Program-made: the position numbers and the translations under genes
Assembly: GCA_017306415.1 (NCBI GenBank)
Contig: JAFKIL010000001.1
Coordinates: 372,001 to 436,000 of the forward strand
Source of the DNA: Microbacterium sp.
Lineage (GTDB): Bacteria; Actinomycetota; Actinomycetes; Actinomycetales; Microbacteriaceae
DNA: 64,000 nucleotides
Direction of reading: 5' to 3'
Shown here: piece after piece, positions 42,007 through 49,016 of the stretch
Layout: each line of letters begins with the position of its first letter
Position numbering within the stretch: position 1 is the first letter of the stretch
The notes under the pieces: model-generated
The model's database searches: none
Seen by the model: the letters and a program-made list of their open reading frames with translations, nothing else
What the model was told of the DNA's origin: nothing

Positions 42007-42792
42007 TCACGCCTCGCTCATGGCGCGGACCTCCGCCTGCCCCTTGGCGGCGTAGTACGCGGCGCGCGCGGCATCCTTGCGTGCCTGCTCGGCGTAGCCG
42101 GCGTCGAGCACGTCCTGGGGCACCTCGACGCTGTCCACGTGGTTCACGCCGTGGTACTTCTCGATGTAGGCGTCCAGCTCAGGGCCTGACGTCCATGAGG
42201 TGATGAGGCAGTACCGCGGCTCGGTGCCGTTGTGCGTGGCCGCGTGCCAGAGGCGCTGGGTGTCGATGATCAGCTGTGCGCCGGCAGGGAGGGCGATCCG
42301 CGTCTCCCCCTGCGGGTCGGTGCGGTTCTCCCGCAGCACGAAGTAGCTGTCCTTGTCGTCGGTCAGGTTGAAGAATCCCCGCACCACCCAGCCCGTCCCG
42401 TCCGGGTTCAGGCGGTTGTTGTCGTCCTGGTGGAGGTTGTAGAGGCAGTCGCCGTACGGAGTGGGCTGCAACTCGATGACGCGGCAACGGCCGACGTTGG
42501 CGCCGGGCTCTTGAGCGCGACGCGTGAGGTTCGGCGCCTTCTCGACCTGCGACGGGATCCAGACGCCGTCCTTGTCCGTGCGCGGCGGCTTGTGGTTCCA
42601 GAAGCCGTTGCACTCGATCTCACCGAAGGCGCTGGCGAGCGGCGCGAAGCGCGTGTCGCCGGATGACTTCCAGTCGTTGTACTCGATGTCGAGCCACTCT
42701 TTGGGATCGAGCTCCTGGTTGTAGCGGTCGAGGACGACGTAGCCGGTCTCTTCCAGAGCGGCGGACTTGATGTAACCCATGATGCGAATCAT
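42007..42792 (-). CDS. putative Fe(II)/2-oxoglutarate-type dioxygenase
   Basis: This is a 261-residue protein. The metal-binding pattern H121-x-D123 (N-L-H-Q-D-D) with a distal His in L-W-H-A-A-T-H (H183) and R193 ten residues later fits the double-stranded beta-helix Fe(II)/2OG dioxygenases. The spacing of about 60 residues is normal, and G-A-Q-L-I-I-D lies on the preceding strand. The substrate is unknown and I do not recognise a named family. An iron-box palindrome lies 41 bp upstream. ATG at 42792 has AAAGG close by; ATG at 42780 is an alternative without a ribosome site. Two strong hairpins follow. Confidence 0.6.
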   Translation of the reverse strand: MIRIMGYIKSAALEETGYVVLDRYNQELDPKEWLDIEYNDWKSSGDTRFAPLASAFGEIECNGFWNHKPPRTDKDGVWIPSQVEKAPNLTRRAQEPGANVGRCRVIELQPTPYGDCLYNLHQDDNNRLNPDGTGWVVRGFFNLTDDKDSYFVLRENRTDPQGETRIALPAGAQLIIDTQRLWHAATHNGTEPRYCLITSWTSGPELDAYIEKYHGVNHVDSVEVPQDVLDAGYAEQARKDAARAAYYAAKGQAEVRAMSEA

Positions 42793-42832
42793 GACCTTTC
42801 GTAGAGGGCCAGCACGTTTTAACAGGCCCGAC

Positions 42833-42845
42833 TTAGGCAAGCCTA
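42833..42845 (-). promoter_or_regulatory. iron-box palindrome (DtxR/IdeR type)
   Basis: TTAGGCAAGCCTA contains the exact dyad TAGGC-AA-GCCTA and matches about 12 of 19 positions of the DtxR/IdeR consensus. It is 41 bp upstream of the dioxygenase ATG and 113 bp upstream of the divergent DUF262 gene. Repression under iron sufficiency of the dioxygenase is the simplest reading. Confidence 0.45.
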
Positions 42846-42957
42846 CATTGGGGGTCCCGGGCGTCCGCGGGGGCACCGCCGTGAATATTCGCCCCCGCAT
42901 AAGGTAGGTGAGGGCTCGTGCAGCGACGGGCGCCGAGGGGAAGAGCGAAACGAGATC

Positions 42958-44964
42958 ATGGGCAGTGCCACGAACGTCGACGCCACGGCGGTGAACACCA
43001 TCGCGTGGCTGTCCGCAGCGGAGACGACCATCATGGTCCCCGTGTACCAGCGGCAGTACCGCTGGGACATCGGCGGATGCGAACAGCTCCTCGGCGACAT
43101 CCGCGCGGTCGCCGACGCCGATGATCGCCAGATGCACTTCATCGGTTCGATCCTGTCGACCGTCGACGGCGATCACGCCGAAGGTGAGCTCGTGCTCATC
43201 GACGGTCAGCAGCGCCTCACGACCCTCATGCTCCTCATCGCGGCACTGCACCACGCGGTCCTCGATCGCGACCCGGCGCTCGCGCGAGAGCTGCAGCAGG
43301 TGCTCGTATCGGCGTCCGACCCGCACCGGACCAAGCTGCGGCCGCACCGGGAGTGGGCCGCCGTTTTCGAGAGCGTGGTGCTGGATCGTCGTGCGCCGGA
43401 CGATCTCACCCGTGAGTCCCGATTCGACGACAACTACGCCTTCTTCCGCAGCCAGGTCGCCCCGGATGAGGTCCCCGCGATCTGGCGCGGCATCCAGAAG
43501 CTGGAGCACGTGTCGATCACGCTCGGCGCGGGAGCGAACGCCCAGCAGATCTTCGAGAGCCTCAACTCCACGGGCGAACCGCTTCGCGATCACGAGCTGA
43601 TCCACAACTTCGTCCTCATGGGGCTCTCCCATGCGGAGCAGAGCGCGATCGAGGACGAGTTCTGGCTTCCGATCGAACGTGCGACAGGTGAGCAGATCGG
43701 CGGCTTCTGGCGCCACTTCCTGATCATGATGACGGGGCGCGAGGTCACCGTCGCGGGCGAGCGCGGTGTGTACGACGCATTCCGGCACCGCTTCCCCCGG
43801 CTGGATCTCGCGACGCTCCGTACGGCGGCGGCCGAGTGGCGCGCGTACGCCGAGGTGTACCGCATCCTTCTCGATCCGCCCGCCTCGGAGGACGAGGAGG
43901 TCTCGCGGCAGCTCGCCTACGTCAACACCTTCGGGCGCGGGATGTACCCCCTCGTCATGCGGGCCTACCGTGACTACGAGGAGGGCGATCTCGATCGTGC
44001 CGGCCTCATCGAGGTGCTCGAGCACGTGCAGGCCCTTCTGCTGCGCCGGGAGATCGTCGGGCTCTCGAACGAGCGGCTGGTCGCGCGCCTCTGCCGGGCG
44101 CGCGCGGAGGGACCGGATGCTCTCACGCACGCCATCTCGCGGATCATGCCGTCCGACGAGCGCGTGCGTGTCGCACTGAAGTACAGCGATCTCCCGCATG
44201 CTGCCTACGTCCTCTCTCGGCTGTCCGGCGTGCGCGGACTCACGGGGCTCGACGTGGAGCACGTGTTCCCGCTCGCTCCGAGCGACGATTGGTCCGGCGA
44301 CGGCGTCCGGGCGTGGTCCGAGCTGAGCGATGACGAGCAGAACAGCCACCGCGCGCTCGCGCAGTCGCTCGGGAATCTCGCACTTCTCGAGGAGGATCTG
44401 GCGATCCGCGCGTTCGGTGCGTCGTACCCCGGGAAGCGCGGGCTGTATGCGCGCAGCGGCATCCCGGCGACCCGAGAGCTCGCCGCGTCGACCGCCTGGG
44501 GCACCGGCTCGATCGCCGCCAGGACGGCCGCGCTGACCGCGGATCTCCTGGCCGTCTGGCGCCGCCCCGCGACGATCCTCATCGACGACGATGGCTTGAC
44601 CCCCGTCCTCGACGCGAAGCGCCGACGCGGCTGGCCCCCGGGATGGGATCGCGAATTCGAGTACGTCGAGTACCGCGGGGAGCACTGGGAGGTGCACGAC
44701 GTGAAGTACCTGTTCAACCGGGTGTTCCACCGTCTGTGGGCCGATTCCCGCGCCGATGCGGTCGCCTTCAGCGGGCGCAACGGCGGGCCGATCTTCCCCG
44801 CGCGGGCATGGAACGGGCAATGGGACGCCCTCGACGACGACCACTTCCTGTACATGGGTTGGGACTCGAAGTACATGCTGACGGCGGTTCAGGGTGTCCT
44901 CGAGGAGGCCGGTCTTGCCCGCGAGGTCTTCCTCAAGTACTCCTACATCGGGGCGGCGATGTGA
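42958..44964 (+). CDS. DUF262/DUF1524 protein (GmrSD-like nuclease)
   Basis: This 668-residue protein has an N-terminal DUF262 domain with V-Y-Q-R-Q-Y-R-W at 29-36 and I-D-G-Q-Q-R-L-T-T-L at 81-90, the nucleotide-hydrolysis signature of GmrS/DndB-like proteins. A helical middle part follows, then a DUF1524 His-Me nuclease region with V-E-H-V-F-P (E434, H435) and L-G-N-L-A-L-L (N473). The last ~110 residues form an extra Trp/Tyr-rich domain I do not recognise. Such proteins are type IV restriction-like anti-phage enzymes acting on modified DNA. It is coupled to a DoxX-like gene by a 4-bp overlap and lies beside tRNA-Met. Confidence 0.82.
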   Translation: MGSATNVDATAVNTIAWLSAAETTIMVPVYQRQYRWDIGGCEQLLGDIRAVADADDRQMHFIGSILSTVDGDHAEGELVLIDGQQRLTTLMLLIAALHHAVLDRDPALARELQQVLVSASDPHRTKLRPHREWAAVFESVVLDRRAPDDLTRESRFDDNYAFFRSQVAPDEVPAIWRGIQKLEHVSITLGAGANAQQIFESLNSTGEPLRDHELIHNFVLMGLSHAEQSAIEDEFWLPIERATGEQIGGFWRHFLIMMTGREVTVAGERGVYDAFRHRFPRLDLATLRTAAAEWRAYAEVYRILLDPPASEDEEVSRQLAYVNTFGRGMYPLVMRAYRDYEEGDLDRAGLIEVLEHVQALLLRREIVGLSNERLVARLCRARAEGPDALTHAISRIMPSDERVRVALKYSDLPHAAYVLSRLSGVRGLTGLDVEHVFPLAPSDDWSGDGVRAWSELSDDEQNSHRALAQSLGNLALLEEDLAIRAFGASYPGKRGLYARSGIPATRELAASTAWGTGSIAARTAALTADLLAVWRRPATILIDDDGLTPVLDAKRRRGWPPGWDREFEYVEYRGEHWEVHDVKYLFNRVFHRLWADSRADAVAFSGRNGGPIFPARAWNGQWDALDDDHFLYMGWDSKYMLTAVQGVLEEAGLAREVFLKYSYIGAAM

Positions 44965-45371
44965 AGGCGGCGGTGTGGCGGTCGCTCGCGCGCTGGCTCC
45001 TCGTGAGCCTGCTGGCGGCCGCCGGACTGTCCCATCTGACGTGGGGCCGGCGCGGCTACCGGATCGTGGTGCCGGACTGGGCGACGCGGCTCACGGGGCT
45101 CGACAAGGACGCCGTCGTCGTCGCATCCGGGGTCGTGGAACTGATGCTGGCGGGCGCCGTGGCGACCATGCCCCGGCAGCGCAGCGTGGGATGGGTGGTC
45201 GGGGCGTTCTTCGTCGCGGTCCTCCCCGGCAACGTCCATCAGTGGCGGACAGGACGGTCGGCGCCGATGCTGCGGACGGATCGCGCACGATTCATCCGGC
45301 TTCTGCTGCAGCCCGTCCTTGTCGTGTGGGCGGTCTGGAGCACCGGCGACGGGTCTCGCCGGGCGGGGTGA
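44961..45371 (+). CDS. DoxX-like small membrane protein
   Basis: This 136-residue protein has four predicted membrane segments (about 9-25, 50-70, 77-92, 111-128), with G-L-S-H-L-T-W-G after the first and G-V-V-E-L-M-L-A-G in the second. N-V-H-Q-W-R-T-G follows the third. The pattern fits DoxX-like family proteins. The GTG start overlaps the DUF262 stop (GTGA), so expression is coupled. The function is unknown. Confidence 0.7.
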   Translation: MKAAVWRSLARWLLVSLLAAAGLSHLTWGRRGYRIVVPDWATRLTGLDKDAVVVASGVVELMLAGAVATMPRQRSVGWVVGAFFVAVLPGNVHQWRTGRSAPMLRTDRARFIRLLLQPVLVVWAVWSTGDGSRRAG

Positions 45372-45415
45372 TCGCCGTTCCCGCGCAGCGGCACGGCGGT
45401 GCCGCAGCGATTCGG

Positions 45416-45489
45416 TAGGGCGGGTGGGACTTGAACCCACGATCGTCGGGTTATGAGCCCGCTGCCTTCACCAGCTTGGCCACCGCCCC
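45416..45489 (-). tRNA. tRNA-Met (CAU)
   Basis: This 74-nt cloverleaf has acceptor GGGGCGG/CCGCCCT with a G1-U72 pair, anticodon loop CTCATAA (CAT) on a stem with GGG/CCC next to the loop, T-arm GTGGG/CCCAC and discriminator A. CCA is not encoded. The GGG/CCC run is an initiator trait, but C11-G24 and the paired 1-72 position favour an elongator. I call it elongator-type with reserve. Confidence 0.9.
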
Positions 45490-45499
45490 TAGGTTTCCG

Positions 45500-45505
45500 A
45501 GCCTA
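45500..45505 (-). promoter_or_regulatory. -10 box of tRNA-Met
   Basis: TAGGCT lies 10 nt before the mature tRNA 5' end. Confidence 0.4.
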
Positions 45506-45534
45506 TCGTGAGGCGTCCATGCCATCATCGGTGC

Positions 45535-45831
45535 GTGGACGCGTTCGCATGGATGTCGGCCGCGGCGATCATCGCCGTGGCGATCGCCACGATCGCGTGG
45601 GCGCCTGCGCTCCACCGCGCGCATCGGCGGAGACAGGACGCCGGCGAGATCGGGTCCATGGCGGGCGTGGGCTCCGGGCTGGACGCCGTATGGCGCCCGT
45701 CCGCCGAGGACGCGCACGCCGACTGGGAGGCGCAGATCGAGGTCCCGGCCCCTGCGCCGAGCCCCGGCGACAAGGGGCGGATCGAGGGCGACCGGATCGT
45801 CATCCGCCCGCCCGTCGATCCGTCAGCGTGA
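45535..45831 (+). CDS. small N-terminally anchored protein, unknown
   Basis: This is a 98-residue predicted protein: one membrane helix at about 7-24 (A-A-A-I-I-A-V-A-I-A-T-I-A-W), then basic R-R-R, then a Pro-rich soluble tail. I find no family. GTG at 45535 is chosen because CATCAT stands 6 nt before it. GTG at 45508 and ATG at 45553 are possible. Its 3' end overlaps the convergent transporter gene by 9 bp. It may be species- or genus-level. Confidence 0.5.
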   Translation: MDAFAWMSAAAIIAVAIATIAWAPALHRAHRRRQDAGEIGSMAGVGSGLDAVWRPSAEDAHADWEAQIEVPAPAPSPGDKGRIEGDRIVIRPPVDPSA

Positions 45832-46821
45832 GTCGGCGCCGGCGGACTGGTCGTCACTCCCCCGCTGGATGGGGAGCTCCTGACTGTCGCTGATCACCTG
45901 GGGATGGTTGCGCGCCAGCGAGATCACGCCGTAGATCGCGATGGCACCCGCCACGCCGAACCCGATGAACGCCCAGAGACCCGCGGTCTCGGCCTCCTTG
46001 AGGACGGTGAGGCCGATGAGGACGGCGACCATCGGATCGACGACGGTCAGCCCTGCGATGACGAGATCGGGCGGCCCCACCGAGTAGGCGGTCTGCACGA
46101 AGTACGCTCCGAGGCCCGCTCCCGCGAGCAGTCCCACGATGCACAGCACGGTGAGCCACTCGAAGTCGCCGGACTGGATGCGCTTGATCACCACCTTGGC
46201 GAGAGTGGCGACGAAACCGTACAGGACGCCAGAGGCGGCGATATAGAAGAGCGGATGCGCGTGCTTGCGCACCAGCAGCCACAGGCCCGCGAGCACCACG
46301 AGCACGACGCCGAGCATGATGAGAACCGTGAGGAGCTGACTGTCGGAGATCGGCGTCTCGGTCGCGACGAAGGCCGCGATCGTGACGAAGATGAAGATGC
46401 CGCCGATGCACGCCACGATCGATCGCACCGACTTGCGGGTCGGACGATGCCCGGATACGCGCGCGTTCAGCAGCGTCGTGATGACGAGCGAAATCGCGCC
46501 GAGCGGCTGCACGAGGATGAGCGGTGCGAAAGCCAAGGCGGAGAGCTGGCAGAGGATCGCGAGGCCCAGCATCAGCGTGCCCACCACCCACGAGGGTCGT
46601 CGGAGCAAGTTGAGCAGCTGGCGGGGGTTGAGTCCCTCGCTGCCCGACGTGCCCGTGAGGTGCTCGACCTTGATCACACCGCGGGACTGATACTGCGCAC
46701 CGAACGACATGAACACGGCACCCAGAAGTGCCAGAGGGATGCCGATCAGGATGGCGGGGTCGCGGAAGACGCCGACCAGCTGGTCGGTCACGTCGCTCAG
46801 TGGCACGTCCGTCGCGATCAC
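45823..46821 (-). CDS. EamA/DMT- or NIPA-like ten-helix transporter
   Basis: This 332-residue integral membrane protein has nine to ten hydrophobic segments arranged as two repeats. It has F-M-S-F-G-A-Q-Y-Q in helix 1 and V-Q-P-L-G-A-I-S-L-V and V-D-P-M-V-A-V-L-I-G at matching positions of the repeats. This is the drug/metabolite transporter superfamily layout, with the NIPA-like magnesium transporters as the closest look. The substrate is unknown. The GTG start lies 6 nt after TAGTGT, and its promoter overlaps that of the divergent def. Confidence 0.82.
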   Translation of the reverse strand: MIATDVPLSDVTDQLVGVFRDPAILIGIPLALLGAVFMSFGAQYQSRGVIKVEHLTGTSGSEGLNPRQLLNLLRRPSWVVGTLMLGLAILCQLSALAFAPLILVQPLGAISLVITTLLNARVSGHRPTRKSVRSIVACIGGIFIFVTIAAFVATETPISDSQLLTVLIMLGVVLVVLAGLWLLVRKHAHPLFYIAASGVLYGFVATLAKVVIKRIQSGDFEWLTVLCIVGLLAGAGLGAYFVQTAYSVGPPDLVIAGLTVVDPMVAVLIGLTVLKEAETAGLWAFIGFGVAGAIAIYGVISLARNHPQVISDSQELPIQRGSDDQSAGADSR

Positions 46822-46827
46822 TCTTCG

Positions 46828-46833
46828 ACACTA
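46828..46833 (-). promoter_or_regulatory. leaderless -10 box of the transporter gene
   Basis: TAGTGT is followed by 6 nt and then the GTG at 46821. A -35 at normal spacing would fall on the def -10 box. Confidence 0.45.
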
Positions 46834-46851
46834 GCCGCGGCGCCCGCTCGA

Positions 46852-46857
46852 TAGGCT
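46852..46857 (+). promoter_or_regulatory. leaderless -10 box of def
   Basis: TAGGCT is followed by CAGGAC and then the GTG at 46864, the same geometry as ppgK. Confidence 0.5.
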
Positions 46858-46863
46858 CAGGAC

Positions 46864-47430
46864 GTGGCCGTTCTCCCGATCCGCATCATGGGCGATCCCG
46901 TCCTGCACGCCCCCGCCAGTCCCGTCGACGAGATCACGGACGAGATCCGCACGCTGGTCGCGGACATGTTCGAGACCATGGACGCCGCACCGGGAGTCGG
47001 CCTCGCCGCCCCGCAGGTCGGGGTGCCCCTGCGCATCTACACGTACTCCTATCCGGACGACGATGGCGCACCCTGGCGCGGCGTGATCATCAACCCCGAG
47101 CTCTGGATGCGGCCCCTCGTCCCCGGCGAACCCGATCCCGACGACGAGTCAGAGGGCTGCCTGTCGTTCCCCGGAGAGAGGTTCCCGCTCCGACGCTCGG
47201 ACGAGGTGCTCGTCACGGGCATCGCGCTCGACGGCTCCCCCGTGCGGATCGAGGTGGACGGATGGAGGGCGCGCATCATGCAGCACGAGTTCGACCACCT
47301 CGACGGCATCCTCTATGTCGACAGGCTCGATGACGGGGAGTGGAAGACCGTGCAGAAGATCGCGCGCAAGCGGGGCTGGGGCCGGCCTGGGCAGGCGTGG
47401 ACGCCCGGCGTCGACGCCGTGGACGCCTAG
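46864..47430 (+). CDS. def: peptide deformylase
   Basis: This 188-residue metalloenzyme removes the N-formyl group from new proteins. All three motifs are intact: G-V-G-L-A-A-P-Q-V at 44-52, E-G-C-L-S-F-P with metal ligand C99, and Q-H-E-F-D-H-L-D-G with H141, E142 and H145. The GTG start is leaderless-type. It converges on rnhA, 12 bp away. Confidence 0.96.
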   Translation: MAVLPIRIMGDPVLHAPASPVDEITDEIRTLVADMFETMDAAPGVGLAAPQVGVPLRIYTYSYPDDDGAPWRGVIINPELWMRPLVPGEPDPDDESEGCLSFPGERFPLRRSDEVLVTGIALDGSPVRIEVDGWRARIMQHEFDHLDGILYVDRLDDGEWKTVQKIARKRGWGRPGQAWTPGVDAVDA

Positions 47431-47442
47431 TCGCCTGCGCGC

Positions 47443-48027
47443 TCAGCGCGAGCGGGGCTTGTCCTGCGCAGAGCGGGGCGGATCGATGGATACGTCGATC
47501 GGATCCTGTCCGTCCAGCGACGACCACGAGCGAGCGGTGCCCTTCGCGGCATGGGCGGCGGCACGGACGGCGCGCTCGTCGGCCCAGCTGTTGAGCCGGT
47601 GACCGGCGTGCCCGCGCACGTGCTCGAGGACGACGTCGGGCAACCCGTGCTGCCGTCGGCCGTCCCGCTCCGCGATCAGTTCCTTCAGTAGGTCCACGTT
47701 CTTGGCGGGGCTGCCGCCTGCGGTCTTCCACCCGCGCCGCGCATGGCCGTCCATCCACTTCGTGTAGGTGTCGATCGCGTACCTCGAGTCGGCCTGCACG
47801 GTGAGGTCGCGCACGGAGCGATGGTCGCGGATGGCGTTGAGCAGTCCGAGCAGCTCCCCGATGTTGTTGGTTCCCTCAGGGAGGGCGCCGGCGGCCCACT
47901 GCCCGTCCTCGCCGACCCACGCCCAGCCGGTGGGGCCAGGATTGCCGGAGCACGCGCCGTCTGTCGCCACCGTGTAGCTGTCGATGATCCGCCTCCGGTT
48001 CGCACTCGTGCCGCGTCGTTCGGGCAA
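47443..48027 (-). CDS. rnhA: ribonuclease HI
   Basis: RNase HI cuts RNA in RNA-DNA hybrids. The four acidic residues are in place: T-D-G-A-C-S-G-N-P-G, N-I-G-E-L, Q-A-D-S-R-Y and W-A-D-E-R-A. A ~40-residue C-terminal tail follows. The start is uncertain. TTG at 48027 (194 residues) and ATG at 48057 (inside the tRNA-Asn terminator hairpin) are the usual-codon options, but neither has a ribosome site. GGAGG at 47992-47996 stands 6 nt before an ATC at 47985, which would give a standard-length N-terminus. Confidence 0.9.
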   Translation of the reverse strand: MPERRGTSANRRRIIDSYTVATDGACSGNPGPTGWAWVGEDGQWAAGALPEGTNNIGELLGLLNAIRDHRSVRDLTVQADSRYAIDTYTKWMDGHARRGWKTAGGSPAKNVDLLKELIAERDGRRQHGLPDVVLEHVRGHAGHRLNSWADERAVRAAAHAAKGTARSWSSLDGQDPIDVSIDPPRSAQDKPRSR

Positions 48028-48028
48028 A

Positions 48029-48060
48029 GAAATGCCCCGGGGTGGAGCCCGGGGCATTTC
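48029..48060 (-). terminator. terminator of tRNA-Asn
   Basis: A perfect 13-bp stem (48029-48041 / 48048-48060) with a 6-nt loop starts 1 bp after the tRNA 3' end and runs into TTTG on the minus strand, forming TTTCTTT. It separates the tRNA from rnhA. Confidence 0.8.
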
Positions 48061-48061
48061 G

Positions 48062-48134
48062 CTCCCCCACTTGGACTCGAACCAAGAACCTATCGGTTAA
48101 CAGCCGATTGCTCTGCCAATTGAGCTATGGAGGA
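48062..48134 (-). tRNA. tRNA-Asn (GUU)
   Basis: This 73-nt cloverleaf has acceptor TCCTCCA/TGGGGGA, D-arm GCTC/GAGC, anticodon stem ATCGG/CCGAT with loop CTGTTAA (GTT), T-arm CTTGG/CCAAG and discriminator G. CCA is not encoded. Confidence 0.95.
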
Positions 48135-48166
48135 ATGTGCTCCGCGTCCCCGCGGGCAACCACACC

Positions 48167-48172
48167 ATATTA
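48167..48172 (-). promoter_or_regulatory. possible -10 box of tRNA-Asn
   Basis: TAATAT stands 32 nt before the tRNA 5' end, in the gap after the ABC ATPase gene. It implies a ~25-nt leader. Confidence 0.35.
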
Positions 48173-48190
48173 GCAAACACGAAGCGGTGG

Positions 48191-48991
48191 TCAGGACGCG
48201 ATGAGTCGCCGGTCGGCCTCGCCACTCGGGGTCCACAGCAGATCCGACACGCCGTGGCCGTAGGCGACCGCATGTCCCCCGCGCATCACGAGGACGTCGG
48301 CGTCGAGCTCGCGCACCGCCTCGATGTCGTTCGTCACGACGAGTGTCGACATGCCGTACCCGTCACGGCGGCGGACGATCGCCTCCCGCACCGTGCGACG
48401 CGCGTCGACGTCGAGATTGGCGAAGAGGTCGTCGGCGACGAGGACGCGCGGCTCGAGGACCAGCGCCCGAGCCAGGGCGACGCGCTGGCGCATGCCCGCG
48501 CTGAGCTCGTACGGGTACCGGGACGTCACGCCGAGCGGGAGGGACATCTCGTCGAGAAGGGTGGCCACGCGGACGGCGAGGGCGCGCTGGTTGACGCGAC
48601 GGTCCCGGCTCGTGATCGGCGACCCGATCACCTCGGCAACCGTCAACCGGGACGGAAGCCGGGCTCCCGCACCTTGCGGGAGGTATCCCGTCACATACGT
48701 CAGGGTCCGGTGCGCGCGGCCCGGACGACGCACGGGAATGCCCTCGACGTGCCCTTCGCCGCCGATGACGGCGAGCCCGGGCTCGTCGGCCCCCGCGAGC
48801 ACGGCTGCGAGGCTCGACTTCCCCGCGCCGGTCGGACCGAAGATCGCCAGCGTCCGCCCGTGCGGAAGGGTGAAGGCGATGCCGTCCACCACACGGACCG
48901 GCGTCGCACCGCGACCGGAGGCACGGGCGACCGAGAGGTCCACGCACCGGATGGCGACATCGGGGTCTCGGCGGTGGGACATGGCCTTCAT
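48191..48991 (-). CDS. orphan ABC transporter ATP-binding protein
   Basis: This 266-residue ATPase has Walker A G-P-T-G-A-G-K-S at 52-59, signature L-S-A-G-M-R-Q-R and Walker B V-L-V-A-D-D-L-F-A-N-L-D. The usual catalytic Glu is Asp in that motif. No permease or binding-protein gene lies nearby. It resembles the Opp/Dpp-like ATPases. ATG at 48991, or the ATG three codons later that has AAGG ahead of it, may be the start. It follows dnaG by 25 bp and may be cotranscribed. Confidence 0.85.
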   Translation of the reverse strand: MKAMSHRRDPDVAIRCVDLSVARASGRGATPVRVVDGIAFTLPHGRTLAIFGPTGAGKSSLAAVLAGADEPGLAVIGGEGHVEGIPVRRPGRAHRTLTYVTGYLPQGAGARLPSRLTVAEVIGSPITSRDRRVNQRALAVRVATLLDEMSLPLGVTSRYPYELSAGMRQRVALARALVLEPRVLVADDLFANLDVDARRTVREAIVRRRDGYGMSTLVVTNDIEAVRELDADVLVMRGGHAVAYGHGVSDLLWTPSGEADRRLIAS

Positions 48992-49016
48992 CCTGCCCTG
49001 TGCGGGGCGATCGGCG

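Noticed and set aside
42007-44844. A 945-codon minus-strand frame extending the dioxygenase across the DUF262 gene
   Set aside because: The upstream ~680 codons are antisense to an intact DUF262 protein. The promoter-like iron box at 42833 lies inside the supposed coding part.
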